Source of the DNA: Carposina sasakii | Lineage: Eukaryota; Arthropoda; Insecta; Lepidoptera; Carposinidae | NCBI GenBank assembly: GCA_014607495.2 | Contig: CP053167.1 | Span: forward strand, 2,232,001-2,296,000 | Direction of reading: 5' to 3' | Length of the DNA stretch: 64,000 nt | Part shown: piece by piece, positions 56,301 to 64,000 of the stretch | Layout: every line of letters begins with the position of its first letter | Position numbering within the stretch: the stretch's first letter is position 1 | Translations under genes and position numbers: made by a program | Notes under the pieces: model-generated | Told to the model about the DNA's origin: nothing | The model's input: the letters and a program-made list of their open reading frames with translations, nothing else | The model's database searches: none

Positions 56301-59300
56301 ACTCACCAGGAACTTAACAAATCCGGAACCTTTGGAGTGCTCAGTTAGTTTGTCGACACACACTAGAGCGTACTTCACTGGCCCCGTCTTCTCTGCAAAG
56401 TCCTTAAGCTGGTCATTGTCGATTTCAAACGGTATGCCCGTTATGAACACTGTGCAGCCATCTTCAGCGTCATTCAGCTTTACTCTGTAAATAATGCATA
56501 ATTTAGTTTCTATGCTAATTCACAGAACATGTAATACAGGGTGTAACAAAAGGGGTGTGCTAAGCGAAAAGCTATATAAATAGCCCACTAAAGGGAACTT
56601 ACCTCGAAATCACATGTTTATTTTTCCAAATACGAGTAGTATGGAGAATTCCTACACAACCCAGGAATGTGATTTCGAATATTAAATTTTGAAAATAGGT
56701 TCTCTACAGTGGGCTATTTACATAGCTTTTCGCTTAATATACCCTTTCTGTTACACCCTGTATAACAGTAGTACAGAATAGATAGCTTAGTGGTTAAGAC
56801 GTGCGCCTTCCAAGCAGGGGCGTAAGTTCGATCCCAGTCACGGGCCTGTACCAATTAATTATAATATGTATATATTTTAATGTTGTAAAATTGTCACTCA
56901 GCTTGTGCCTCGGAATGCACGTAATCCTGCGTGTTGAGAGTGACGGAATAGAGAGTGCATCTGTGTTTGCGCACATACTTGTGCACCTGGTTAATCTCCG
57001 CACAGATTAGCCGCCTTGATCCGAGACATTATAAGAAATAATATAGACAGGTACAGCTTACGGCTTATGGCTTTTTTCTCTATTTTAATCTTGTTTTAAA
57101 CAAAGACAGCATCAACTTCATCCTTCAAATATGTTATGGGACCATTGAAAAAATCGGCCATTTATGTTTTAAGTACTGTTGACATAAATACTACAAACAT
57201 TTCCGTCAGGTGATATACAAACACATGTCATGTACACATTTGGTACATAATAAATAAACTCACCTTTTCTTTTCATAATCTGTATCAATTTGGCTCTGAT
57301 TATCATCTTCATTGTCAGATCCATCATTCTCTTCCTCATCATCATCTTCTTCATCGACTTCCTCACCATCATCGTCATCATCATCTTCTACATCTGAATC
57401 CTCATCGTCAGATTTTACTTTTTCATCATTATCATCATCATCTTCGGAATCTGCACTATCATCTTCTGATTTAACTTCATCATCTGACTCACTTTCACCT
57501 AAAAGTTAATGCATAGTAAAATAGCTGTGACTTGTCCTCATCGTCTTCATATTCATCTTCATGCTTTAAGCATAAACGAGATCCTACAGCTACATTTAGC
57601 TTAAGTACTTAGTTGTGTTATAAATATAATATATAAAAATACATATAACAAAAATGTAACGGATCGCTGTCTGTACATGGAAGATATATGAGAAAAAATA
57701 TTATAGGAGACCTTTATCAACGCAATAGTACCCAAAACAATGATTTTTGGAATTTTTGTCTGTTTGTCTGTGCGTTTGTGCACGCTAATCTCAGAAACGG
57801 CTGAACCGATTTCGATACAGTTTTCAGGAATATATTGTGACAGGTCCCACTAAACATATAGTTAGTAGTACTTTTTATCACGGAAAAATGTTTTTTGGTA
57901 TGAATTGAATGGTACTTTGTGGGTATAAATCTTTGGCTTGAGTAAAGTAATATTTTTAGGGTTCCGTACGTCTGAATACAAAAACGGAACCCTTATAGGA
58001 TCACTCGTGTGTCTGTCCGTCCGTCGCTTACAGTCAATTATCTCCGAATCTATTAGACCGATTAAGTTGAAATTTGGTACACATATCAATTCCTGTGACC
58101 CAAACACAGAGGTGTGACGTGAGCAGATGAAATCTGTATATGGGGGGTCATTTTTGAGGGGAAGGGGAAAATTTAAAAAAAAAAAACTGAAAACTGCATC
58201 GTGTGGCATATCAAATGAAAGGTCTTGTTGAGAAGATCTTAAATGTATTTTTTTGTAATTTTAAAATAAATAGTTTCCAAGTTATTCAAGAAAATAGACG
58301 AAAATTGACCATTCCCCCCCCCCCCCCTTATCTCCGAAACTACTGAACCTAAAATTTTGAAAAAAATACAGAAATTAGTTTTCTCCTTATAGATTATAGG
58401 AAAACCTATAAGAAGTCCATGATATTAAAATAACATGGTAAATCACTCAATATTGTGCGTACCAACTTACATTTGCAGGTGGAATGTGTGGGAGAACATA
58501 TTTTTTAACTCCAATGTTAAGTTTTGTTGAATCGGTTTGTAAATGAATATTTAATGACATGATAGGTAACATCGTACGGAACCCTCTTCACGCGAGTTCA
58601 ACTCGCACTTGTCGGCTTTTTTTACAAATTTGGCTATTTCAAATATATACAGACAGGGCAGTGGTAGGATATTTAATACTTTAAATAGGTGTTTACATGA
58701 CTCGTCTGGTGCTATGCAACAGAGTGCTCTAATGCATTTTTTTTGTGCTATGACTATGAATGCCCTGTTTATATCAGTGCATTTTCCCCAAATTATTAGG
58801 CAATAACGTAAGACTGATTCAACATAAGCAAAATAAGCCGTAAGAGCTGTAGCTTTTGTTGTTGTCTTTACTAATTTATATAAAACAAATGAGAATCTGT
58901 TAATTTTATTACATGCATTATCCACATGTTGCTTCCAATCTAGCATATTAGCTATTTCTATACCTAAAAACCTTACACTGTTTGCATGTTTTAATACTTG
59001 CCCTTTATAATTAATGTTTAAATTTTTGTATATTGTTGAAGTTTATGTAACATGTCTTGTCAATGTTTGTTTTCATGTTATTAAAATCGAGCCAATTAAC
59101 AATAGTCATTAATGTATTATTTACGTCACGTTCGTGTTCAAGTATACTTTTTCGTTTGTTTGTTGTTACTATCACCGATACGTCGTCCGCAAAAATTATA
59201 CTTTTATGATTAGTACAATATGGAAGGTCATTAATATAAATTAGGAATAGTAGTGGGCCTAATATGCTTCCTTGTGGAACACCAAGTGTATTGATTTGAA

Positions 59301-62300
59301 TTCAGATTTATATATTTCAACCATATTTTTGCTGTTTAGTTGGGCTATGTCTTTTTTCTGTAGTCCACGCGGAATGAGTCGCGGGCGTCCACTACTATAA
59401 AAATAAACCGCTAAATGTGTTGCTAAGCACGAATCTCGAGAACAGCTGAACCGATTTAGCAAAAAATTTTTAAATTTCTTGATGTACGAATGATGCTTCT
59501 TATGGAGAAAAATAAATTAAAAATACATGGAAAAGTAATAAAACAACACTTTTCTAAAGCGGCCACTCACGACGTTGTCCATGTGAAAGGGCATTACACC
59601 CATGCAAAGAGTGGATCCCTAGTAATCAATTAAAATATAAGCTTACTCTTAACTTCTGGCTTCAGTTCATCATTGGCTATGTTTAGTGGTGGCCCATCAT
59701 CATCATCACTATCCGAGTCTTCCTTTTTAATGTCTTCCTCCAACTCTAACTGCTGGTTCACTTTATGTTGCATGTACTTGTCTTTAGCCACTGCCCAATC
59801 TACTGATATTGGCCGTCCTAGAATAAAAAATGTGATTTAACTTTTGCCTCTTTCAAATCAAACCTGTTTATCTAGTTATTCAGCACCTGTATGATGAATT
59901 TGGTGAGAGCGAAATGTCTTACTTTTAAACGTCAAATTAAGTACAGACAAATCTACAAAAGTAGATATACTAATTGTATAGAATAGAATATTTATTTCTG
60001 GAAGAAATGTGGTACATAACGATCTTATCATTTAGATAGAGTAATAATATTGGTATGTACTTTGCATGTAAAAAATTGACTTAATTAAATTAGAATAGAC
60101 ACTCGTTCTTGAGCCAGGACTGAATGAATTAGGGCTGATAGGAGTGGTTTGCAATCCCTTTTTACACACCAAGTAGAAACACTTGTCCTGTATAGTTATT
60201 ACTTAGGTCTGTGCATTTGACATTTAAAAGTGAGACATTTCACTCTCACTAAATTCATCATACGGGTGCTGATTTACTTAAATTGTAAAAATTTGTTTAC
60301 AAAATTATCACCAAAAATAAACTGTGTGGAAAGTTTTACTTAAGTTAAACACTACTTTTGACAGAAAAGTATAAGCAATATCTGACAATTTAGACATTGT
60401 TTAGCTTAAATAAGCTTTTCGTTTCGATTGGTAAAAGCCCTAAGTAAATAACTTTAGTTTAACTTTGAAACAAAATATCCATTATCACAATGATTTTTCA
60501 TATTTTTTTCCAGATTGTTTCATATTGTTTATGTATGTACAGTTTAACACAAATTGTTAGATTCAACCATGAAGAAGGTATAAAAGAGGAGGTGGGACTA
60601 TGAAGTGAGTGGTGTGGCAATTGTGAGGCCATGATGTCATGATAGGGTCGGAGCTTCAGCGCCAGTGTAACGCAGTAGCTGTAACCACAAGCTTGTGCTC
60701 CAAAATGTAACCATATTAAAATTACAAACACACTAGGGCTTTTATCAGGGTACTTTTTTTAGTAAAACTTAGTATAATATTACAATCTAGTGATGAGTAA
60801 TTGCACTAGTAACACAATCTTGAACCATATTGATAATGAGCAAGTAGTTTGACTAGCCATTACAAGGTGGTTTCTATGTAATTGGGCAGGGCTATAGTGT
60901 TCAATGCTCCCCTTGTCCCATACTTCAACCCTGCTCCCCTTGCACACTATTTTTGCATGAAAATATACTTAGCCACTATTACTTTTATTTCATCTACATG
61001 GGTTCAACTCACCTAGAAAAGGTTTCATATTAGTATTTAATAATGCCTTCTGTGCCATAGGAATATTTTTAAAATGAATAAACGCACAGCCCACCAGTTT
61101 TCCATCTGGTTTCTTCAGGAGTTTGGCCTCTAATACATTTCCGTAAGGTTCAAAATGCTCTTTCAATGACTCTTCAGTAGCTTTAAAAGATATATTACGG
61201 ACTATGAGTCTGGCATTTCTTTTCACCCTCTGTTTGTTTTTCTCTTCATTTTTCACCTCTTGTTTAGTTTTTTCTTCTAAAATAAAAAACAACAATTTTT
61301 ATTTAGTCAGGCTGCCAACACTTCATTAAATTTATAAATACACACACATCAACACATGTCTGAACAATGGGGAAGCCAGAACCAAATGCATACATACATG
61401 CATACATACATACATATAATCACACCTTTATCCCTTACGGGGTAGGCAGAGCACCAAGGGCCGATAGAACCACATGGTGCCACTTCTGTCCAATTTTGAG
61501 GGTATAGTTGAGATGTACAAGTTCGGTTAGTAGTGACAGGTGGTCAGCTCATCGCCTACAAAACACCAAGACCCTCTTGTCCCTCTACTGACTTGTACAG
61601 TATGCCCGGGAAGATAAGCAGCTGTAGTATTATACATTTTTTTTCACTCCCAGAGCAGCGTAGAAGAATGCATGCAAGGGATAATACAACCATGTTAAGA
61701 ATAGTGGGGTCAGTAACAAGTTGCTAGCTCATTACCTGAAAGAATGCCCATATGTAAGAGTTGGTTCATATCTGAGGGAAAATCCATCACATATATTTGT
61801 TGGTCGTGTTACGTCAGAACAGGCAAATATATGACAAAACATTCAACCTTTCACACTCAAGCGATGACGTGTTAGTGTGTTTGCCTGTACGTGGAGATAC
61901 ACTCAACACATTTTCCATAAGATATGAACCGACCCTAAATAACTTAAGTAGTTCACTCTTACAAGAACCATGGAAGAAGATGCTACTGATGTATTCTATT
62001 GAATTTATAAAATAATACTGTTCATATTTATACTGAAGTATTTGGAGACAAAGAATAAGATGGGAGCATGAAATGAGAAAGGCAGCAGGAGGTACTTGGA
62101 GGAGATGTGCCATGGACAGGAAGAAGTGGAGAATTCTGGGAGAGGCCTTTGCCAAAGGGCAAGCTGACAAAGAAGAGTAAATCATTAATTGTAAAATATA
62201 TAAGTAAATTCATGTCAGAGGAAGGGCTAAAATAAATAAATAAATTTGGAATGGAAATAATCACAAAGTAGGTAGGTAGCTTTCTCCTCAAGCTTAAGAT

Positions 62301-63097
62301 TAATGGAGGTCAGTTATATTTGCCTACCCCTTAATAAAATATAATGTATGGTATTTAACTATTTACTATTTAATTTACATACTTTTTGATGGGATTTCAC
62401 CTTCATCATTTGATAACACACTACTTGTCCGTTTCCTTGGTGCATCATTTTGAGGCTCTTCAGTGTACTTGTTTTTGGGGACTGCCCAAGATACGTAAAT
62501 ATTACGACCTAAAAAATACATATATCATTTTAATTTACTATCCTAGTTAATGGAAAAGAGAAAGCGCTATACTACACCCCAATTCCGTTAAAAGCTTACA
62601 AGTTAAAGGAGCCGAAATGGAACTTTTGTTTAAGCACTCTAAGAAGTATTAAACACAATTATACAAATGATAAATCGTGAATTTAGCAGGACTTTGTCAA
62701 ACAGTAGGATAATAGGCTATTGAAAAACCTTCTAAATGAGAAACATCTTTTACATCTCGAATCTTTTATTTACACAGGTCGTGACCGAACCTCAATTTTT
62801 CCTCAAATTGCTCCATTACTTTGTTTACATACCTAAGAATGGTTTTTTGTTAGTGGCAGCCAGAGCCTTATTTGCCATAGGCACATGCGTATAATGCACA
62901 AAACCACAACCAACAAGCCTTCCATCGGGTCTCTTGAGAAGTTTGACTTCTTCTACTGACCCGTACGAAGCGAAGTGATCCCTTAGGACATCTTCGGTGG
63001 CTTTGAATGAAATGTTTCTCACTATCAGTCGCGCATTGCGATTAACACCGTCTTTAAACTTCGTGTTTTCGTCATTTTCTTCCTCTTTTCTAGCCAT
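46742..63097 (-). CDS. RBM28: RBM28/Nop4-like RNA-binding protein (11 coding exons)
   Basis: Coding exons, 5' to 3': 63,097-62,833; 62,508-62,383; 61,276-61,013; 59,817-59,647; 57,498-57,264; 56,484-56,307; 54,783-54,621; 52,393-52,288; 51,619-51,455; 50,977-50,878; 47,374-46,742. All introns are GT-AG and the joined frame is 2,406 bases (801 codons plus stop). Order: two similar RRMs (exons 1-2 and 3-4), an acidic region (exon 5), a third RRM (exons 6-7) and a fourth (exons 9-11), then a basic, glycine-rich tail. Vertebrate RBM28 and yeast Nop4 are nucleolar RNA-binding proteins with four RRMs that act in large-subunit ribosome assembly. The first RRM type of vertebrate RBM28 is not seen, and an RRM2-type repeat stands in its place. 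Confidence 0.9.
47375..47822. other. RBM28-like intron 10, left part
   Basis: No gene. A (GT)n microsatellite of about 17 bases lies near 47,667. Confidence 0.5.
47823..47932 (+). repeat. RTE-type LINE tail, left half
   Basis: GACGCCCGCGACTCCGTCCG followed by CCGGGATAAAAAGTAGCC, the common lepidopteran RTE-like 3' tail/SINE. The tail is split by the pogo element at its TA and resumes at 50,495. Confidence 0.65.
47933..50494 (+). mobile_element. Pogo-type transposon with PHD finger, inside RBM28 intron 10
   Basis: Ends AGGTAGGTGCGGCTAATAAG and its near complement (CTTATTGGCCGCCCCTACCT) are inverted and flanked by TA (47,931-47,932; 50,495-50,496). The motif AATAAGGCCT recurs near both ends (about 47,920-48,020, 48,300-48,350, 50,280-50,310, 50,470). 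The transposase gene is broken in several places. Confidence 0.88.
48455..50155 (+). pseudogene. Pogo transposase with PHD finger, broken
   Basis: ATG 48,455 (MPPKRALWSEEKL). Psq and CENP-B-like helix-turn-helix domains cover about residues 5-160 (YKAAERYQVPRRTIRNHLK). The first catalytic Asp is in IYNMDEK (near 48,965), the second in IFDGAACHLD (near 49,275). A frameshift near 48,985 and a deletion at about 49,382 break the frame; the deletion removes the third Asp (the QPLD motif, ending here at QP). The C terminus has a proline/serine-rich region and a clear PHD finger, CHACHQDQ ... CRKCSKWYHEEC ... FECPDC (near 50,030-50,150), a C4HC3 set. PHD fingers usually bind histone H3 tails; a role in target choice is my inference. 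Not catalytic any more. Confidence 0.86.
50497..50700 (+). repeat. RTE-type LINE tail, right half
   Basis: Contains GAAATTGGTTCAGCCGTTTC and TTAGCGTGCACAAACGCACA. An inverted copy is at about 57,650-57,860. Confidence 0.6.
50878..50977 (-). CDS. RBM28: RBM28-like exon 10
   Basis: SKGYGFVMFMRHEDALACLR: the RNP-1 part of RRM4. Phase 2 to 0, with donor GTAAGT. Confidence 0.85.
51241..51545 (-). repeat. Tandem 144-bp duplications of the exon 9 3' half
   Basis: Units begin at 51,241, 51,385 and 51,529. The third (51,455-51,545) is inside exon 9 proper, and two extra copies lie downstream in the intron. Each copy includes exon sequence and the donor (CC|GTGAGTATATAC). Between units are about 25 bases of intron only. 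Confidence 0.85.
51455..51619 (-). CDS. RBM28: RBM28-like exon 9
   Basis: FVSRYRLVVSNLPANCND: first strand and helix of RRM4, ending APDNVGRQP. The donor used in the model is at 51,454. Two more copies of that donor lie downstream. Confidence 0.88.
51748..51870 (+). repeat. Dispersed ~120-bp repeat, copy 2
   Basis: Starts in a (CATA)n run and includes AATCACGCCTTTATCCC and GTTGAGATGTACAAGTTCGG. Confidence 0.7.
52171..52240 (+). repeat. tRNA-like SINE head
   Basis: TGGTGTAGTCTGTTGGTAGTG and a B-box GGGTTCGAATCC. Diverged; part of the intron. Confidence 0.45.
52288..52393 (-). CDS. RBM28: RBM28-like exon 8
   Basis: 106 bases encoding VVAGTKAAVGVSSSDMAKRL and then ALERSKTQMLKNLNR, matching the conserved linker before RRM4 (AGT.AA.GVS..DMAKR). 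Found from splice sites and the family pattern, as it is too short for a normal open frame. Phases 1 and 2 join both neighbours in frame. Confidence 0.85.
52432..52786. mobile_element. Diverged MITE related to the 28,709 family, partial
   Basis: Starts TATACAGGGTGTAAAAAG, and its right part shares TTCCCAGG.GTGCTTCCAT-type sequence with copies 1 and 2. The right end is cut by the solo LTR at 52,791. Confidence 0.45.
52791..54478 (+). repeat. Solo LTR, long form (1,688 bp)
   Basis: TGTCGCG...GCGTTTCA with 4-bp target AAGA (52,787-52,790 and 54,479-54,482), so it is a solo LTR of a Gypsy-like element. Compared with 45,616-46,484 it contains an extra GT...AG segment at 53,168-54,006. It lies in RBM28 intron 7. 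Confidence 0.82.
53168..54006 (+). other. Segment present in only one of two LTR copies; intron-like
   Basis: Boundaries CTAG|GTAAGTGAG and TTCCAG|GTTCGG, exactly missing from the short copy. Either an intron lost through an RNA intermediate, or a TE with 4-bp target AGGT. No coding content; internal TCTGCCAATCGG/CCGATTGGCAGA inverted pair. Confidence 0.5.
54621..54783 (-). CDS. RBM28: RBM28-like exon 7
   Basis: NQTDADTFLSLPP, end of RRM3, then a basic linker and NLYLVKEG, a conserved linker motif. Confidence 0.88.
54840..55000 (+). pseudogene. LINE endonuclease-RT C-terminal fragment
   Basis: MMGKIQGTRRVGRRKKSWLR, then, after a frameshift, ELFRMARDKSAFSKLTADLQ with a stop: the typical end of lepidopteran LINE (RTE-like or craftworm-like) proteins. 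An RTE-type tail follows it. Confidence 0.55.
55036..55170 (+). repeat. RTE-type tail
   Basis: ATGGACGCCCGCGACTCGG and AAATCGGTCCAGCGGTTTGG. Confidence 0.6.
55744..55900. mobile_element. MITE with GATAGCGAAAATT arms
   Basis: CTAGCAAAAGCAACGCGATA at the left and TATCGCATTGC...GCTTTTGCTAG at the right are inverted copies; about 155 bp. Confidence 0.6.
55965..56055 (+). repeat. Short lepidopteran repeat
   Basis: TTCCCGGAGGGGTAGCCAGAG and CCACAGTCCTTAC, distantly related to the dispersed ~120-bp repeat. Confidence 0.4.
56099..56284. mobile_element. MITE with GATAATTATC arrays
   Basis: Ends CAGGGTTCGAA and TTCGAACCCTG; flanks CAAAC suggest a 5-bp target duplication. The inside holds about nine copies of GATAATTATC-like palindromes. 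Lies in RBM28 intron 6. Confidence 0.65.
56307..56484 (-). CDS. RBM28: RBM28-like exon 6
   Basis: CTVFITGIPFEIDNDQLKDF through GSGFVKFL: first two-thirds of RRM3. Confidence 0.9.
56537..56760. mobile_element. 224-bp MITE with TA target
   Basis: CAGGGTGTAACA and TGTTACACCCTG, flanked by TA. Inverted repeats extend about 50 bases with AGCGAAAAGCTAT and ATAGCTTTTCGCT. Its tip resembles that of the 364-bp family. Confidence 0.8.
56778..56960 (+). repeat. tRNA-derived SINE
   Basis: A-box TAGCTTAGTGGTTAAGACG and B-box AGTTCGATCCC, then a body with GCTTGTGCCTCGGAATGCACG, a known lepidopteran SINE body. Confidence 0.55.
57264..57498 (-). CDS. RBM28: RBM28-like exon 5 (acidic)
   Basis: Long Asp/Glu-rich run (SDDEVKSEDDSADSEDDDDN ...), ending IDTDYEKKR. 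A low-complexity acidic linker between the RRM pairs, common in nucleolar proteins. Confidence 0.85.
57650..57860 (-). repeat. RTE-type tail, inverted copy
   Basis: Reverse of about 50,500-50,700. Confidence 0.6.
57958..58625 (-). repeat. GGGTTCCGTACG-type lepidopteran repeat
   Basis: GGGTTCCGTACG and AACGGAACCCTTATAGGATC at 57,960-58,005, and on the other side, read on the minus strand, AGTGCGAGTTGAACTCGCG and GGGTTCCGTACGATG. A common repeat, probably a LINE 3' end, overlapping the end of the next LINE fragment. A run of about 13 C lies near 58,315. Confidence 0.55.
58551..59287 (-). pseudogene. LINE reverse-transcriptase fragment
   Basis: Minus strand. LGVPQGSILGPLLF and FADDVSVIV (near 59,190, the RT active site) lie in 59,080-59,287. 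The C-terminal thumb region, DWKQHVDNACNKINRFSF through CIRALC, is at 58,551-58,946. Stops and a frameshift near 59,035 disable it. Type: CR1/Jockey-like by motifs. Sits in RBM28 intron 4. Confidence 0.7.
59355..59470 (-). repeat. RTE-type tail
   Basis: GTAGTCCACGCGGAATGAG and GAACAGCTGAACCGATTTAG. Confidence 0.55.
59647..59817 (-). CDS. RBM28: RBM28-like exon 4
   Basis: GRPISVDWAVAKDKY: last strand of the second RRM, then an acidic linker. 171 bases, phase 1 on both sides. Homologous to exon 2. Confidence 0.88.
59881..60271. mobile_element. 391-bp MITE
   Basis: CAGCACCTGTATGATGAATT and its inverted partner (AATTCATCATACGGGTGCTG) form arms of about 60 bases, flanked by ATT on both sides. 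Confidence 0.7.
60272..61012. other. RBM28-like intron 3, right part
   Basis: No gene seen; AT-rich. No repeat recognised. Confidence 0.45.
61013..61276 (-). CDS. RBM28: RBM28-like exon 3 (second RRM, duplicate of exon 1)
   Basis: Basic start (EKTKQEVKNEEKNKQRV) then NARLIVRNISFKATE and KPFLG. By my count 49 of 70 aligned residues match exon 1. 264 bases, phase 1 on both sides. Confidence 0.9.
61393..61535 (+). repeat. Dispersed ~120-bp repeat, copy 3
   Basis: Very similar to copy 2, including (CATA)n at its start. Confidence 0.7.
62040..62182 (+). pseudogene. LINE endonuclease-RT C-terminal fragment
   Basis: QRIRWEHEMRKAAGGTWRRC then WRILGEAFAKGQADKEE and a stop, followed by (AATA)n-like tail near 62,230. 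The same family of protein ends as near 54,840. Confidence 0.6.
62383..62508 (-). CDS. RBM28: RBM28-like exon 2
   Basis: GRNIYVSWAVPKNKYTEEPQ: last strand of the first RRM and a linker with RKR. 126 bases, phase 1 on both sides. Confidence 0.88.
62833..63097 (-). CDS. RBM28: RBM28-like exon 1 (start codon, first RRM)
   Basis: ATG at 63,095-63,097. MARKEEENDENTKFKDGVNR then NARLIVRNISFKATED, the RRM2-type sequence of RBM28. The ATG is chosen because no upstream in-frame extension with an RRM was seen. Donor CTTAG|GTATGT. Confidence 0.88.
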
Positions 63098-63560
63098 TAC
63101 ACCAAAAGCAAATTCACATGTGCGAATAAATAAGTTTTTTTTTTTTTAGTTTATCCCGAAGGAAAGGCAAGGGGAACTAAGCCCATACAGCCTAATCATT
63201 GTTTAGTAAAATGTATTCTGAATTTAAGATGGATGACAATGATGATGAGTGGAAACGTCGGGAAAATCCTCAAGAACGAGTTTAAAATTAGTAAAAATCA
63301 AAAATAATTGCAGAAACAACTTACATGAGCCCATGAAGAGATAGTATTCCGACTAAAGTTTTATTCAGCTTACCTGCATATAAAACCATGCACACGCACT
63401 AGATTCACATAACAAGCAAACAAAATATTACTTATCTACCAAAAAACATCACTTTACGGACACATGCAAGCCATTTACAAATAAATTTTGATTTTCACAA
63501 GAATATTACACCCGCTCCCTTCCAGCTTTTCCCGCCGAATCCCGAATAAATAACCACAGA
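63098..63560. other. RBM28-like upstream region
   Basis: A T-run at 63,137-63,148 and a 24-codon frame on the plus strand (63,211-63,285, MYSEFKMDDNDDEWKRRENP) 113 bases from the RBM28 start codon. That frame has no recognised domain. No TATA box is clear. Confidence 0.35.
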
Positions 63561-63563
63561 CAG

Positions 63564-63632
63564 AACCACAGACTACATAGTGAACTAGACAGAACACTAT
63601 ATTACTAGTTCTCTATGTAGTCTGTGACCTCT
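63564..63632. repeat. Hairpin upstream of the RBM28-like gene
   Basis: CACAGACTACATAGTGAACT and its near-perfect inverted copy CTAGTTCTCTATGTAGTCTG surround a loop of about 20 bases. Possibly a foldback MITE. Confidence 0.55.
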
Positions 63633-63672
63633 CGTTAGAGAGTAAGTATATCCTTGACTGTGACTATATTAA

Positions 63673-63960
63673 ATAACTAGCGGACGCCCGCAACTCCGTC
63701 CGCGTGGACTGCAGAAAAGACAGAAGAATTCAGAAGGCGCCATCTGTTGCAGACTTATGGAACGTACGATTAATAACAACAACCAACGTTGATGATCAGT
63801 TTTTTATTAATTATTAGTTATTAAGACCATTAATTTAAATAATAACTATCCTATCATCTAAGTTGGACCAAATTACATATATATGCCAATTTTCATGAAT
63901 ATCAGTTGACTCGTTTTTGAGTTTATTCGGAACATACACAGTGACACGGATTTTTTATAT
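63673..63960 (+). repeat. RTE-type tail
   Basis: GCGGACGCCCGCAACTCCG, with the rest of the tail to about 63,960 (CCAATTTTCATGAATATCAG). Confidence 0.5.
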
Positions 63961-64000
63961 ATTAAGAATTAAGATAAAGCTGTAACAAACCGTATGTATT

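Noticed and set aside
57312..57509. Plus-strand serine-rich frame
   Set aside because: It is the antisense of the acidic RBM28-like exon 5, which has proper splice sites.

Overview
The window is eukaryotic and almost certainly from a moth or butterfly (Lepidoptera). It carries several short dispersed repeats I know from lepidopteran genomes: a tail beginning near GCCCGCGACTCCGTCCGCG, a module with GGGTTCCGTACG, and a block with GCTGGGCATAGGCCTCCCC. Its only recognisable host gene is an intron-rich RNA-binding gene on the minus strand. Everything else is mobile DNA. There are no bacterial features.

Left part, 1-35,340: a nested pile of transposons. The outermost is an Academ-like DNA transposon with ~0.42-kb terminal inverted repeats (439-865 and 34,914-35,329) and a broken gene ending in an XPG/FEN-type nuclease. 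A Ty3/Gypsy element C (1,229-26,817, TSD AAAG) sits in its first exon. A BEL/Pao element (1,843-17,221, TSD TGCTT) sits in C's gag. Gypsy element A (3,597-12,201, TSD CAGT) sits in the BEL gag. C also carries a Transib (RAG1-like) transposase fragment from about 20,513, which holds a deleted Gypsy element D (22,869-26,463, TSD ACAG). Further right the Academ gene is hit by a TA-flanked MITE (28,709-29,072) and a hAT element (30,192-33,023, TSD GTAATGGT). At the AAAG, CAGT, TA-MITE and hAT insertions, removing the element and one target copy rejoins one open reading frame. At TGCTT it rejoins the gag frame just upstream, past a separate 1-nt frameshift. The order of insertion can therefore be read from the sequence.

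Middle part, 35,340-46,740: a pogo-type transposon with a PHD-like finger (35,364-41,608), a second copy of the MITE, a tRNA-derived SINE head, an internally deleted BEL element, a hAT fragment and a pogo fragment split by a solo LTR.

Right part, 46,742-63,097, minus strand: an 11-exon gene coding for an RBM28/Nop4-like nucleolar RNA-binding protein. The exons join in frame to 801 codons plus stop. An exon pair encoding one RRM is duplicated in tandem. The 3' half of exon 9 with its splice donor is present three times. Its introns hold a second pogo-PHD element, a second solo LTR, LINE fragments, SINEs and several MITEs. 63,098-64,000 is upstream sequence with a hairpin and a repeat tail.

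Functionally, most of the transposon genes are dead or dying: frameshifts in homopolymers, nonsense codons, deletions. Gypsy A is the exception, with intact gag and pol, near-identical LTRs and a canonical -1 frameshift heptamer, so it is the only element here that looks recently autonomous.
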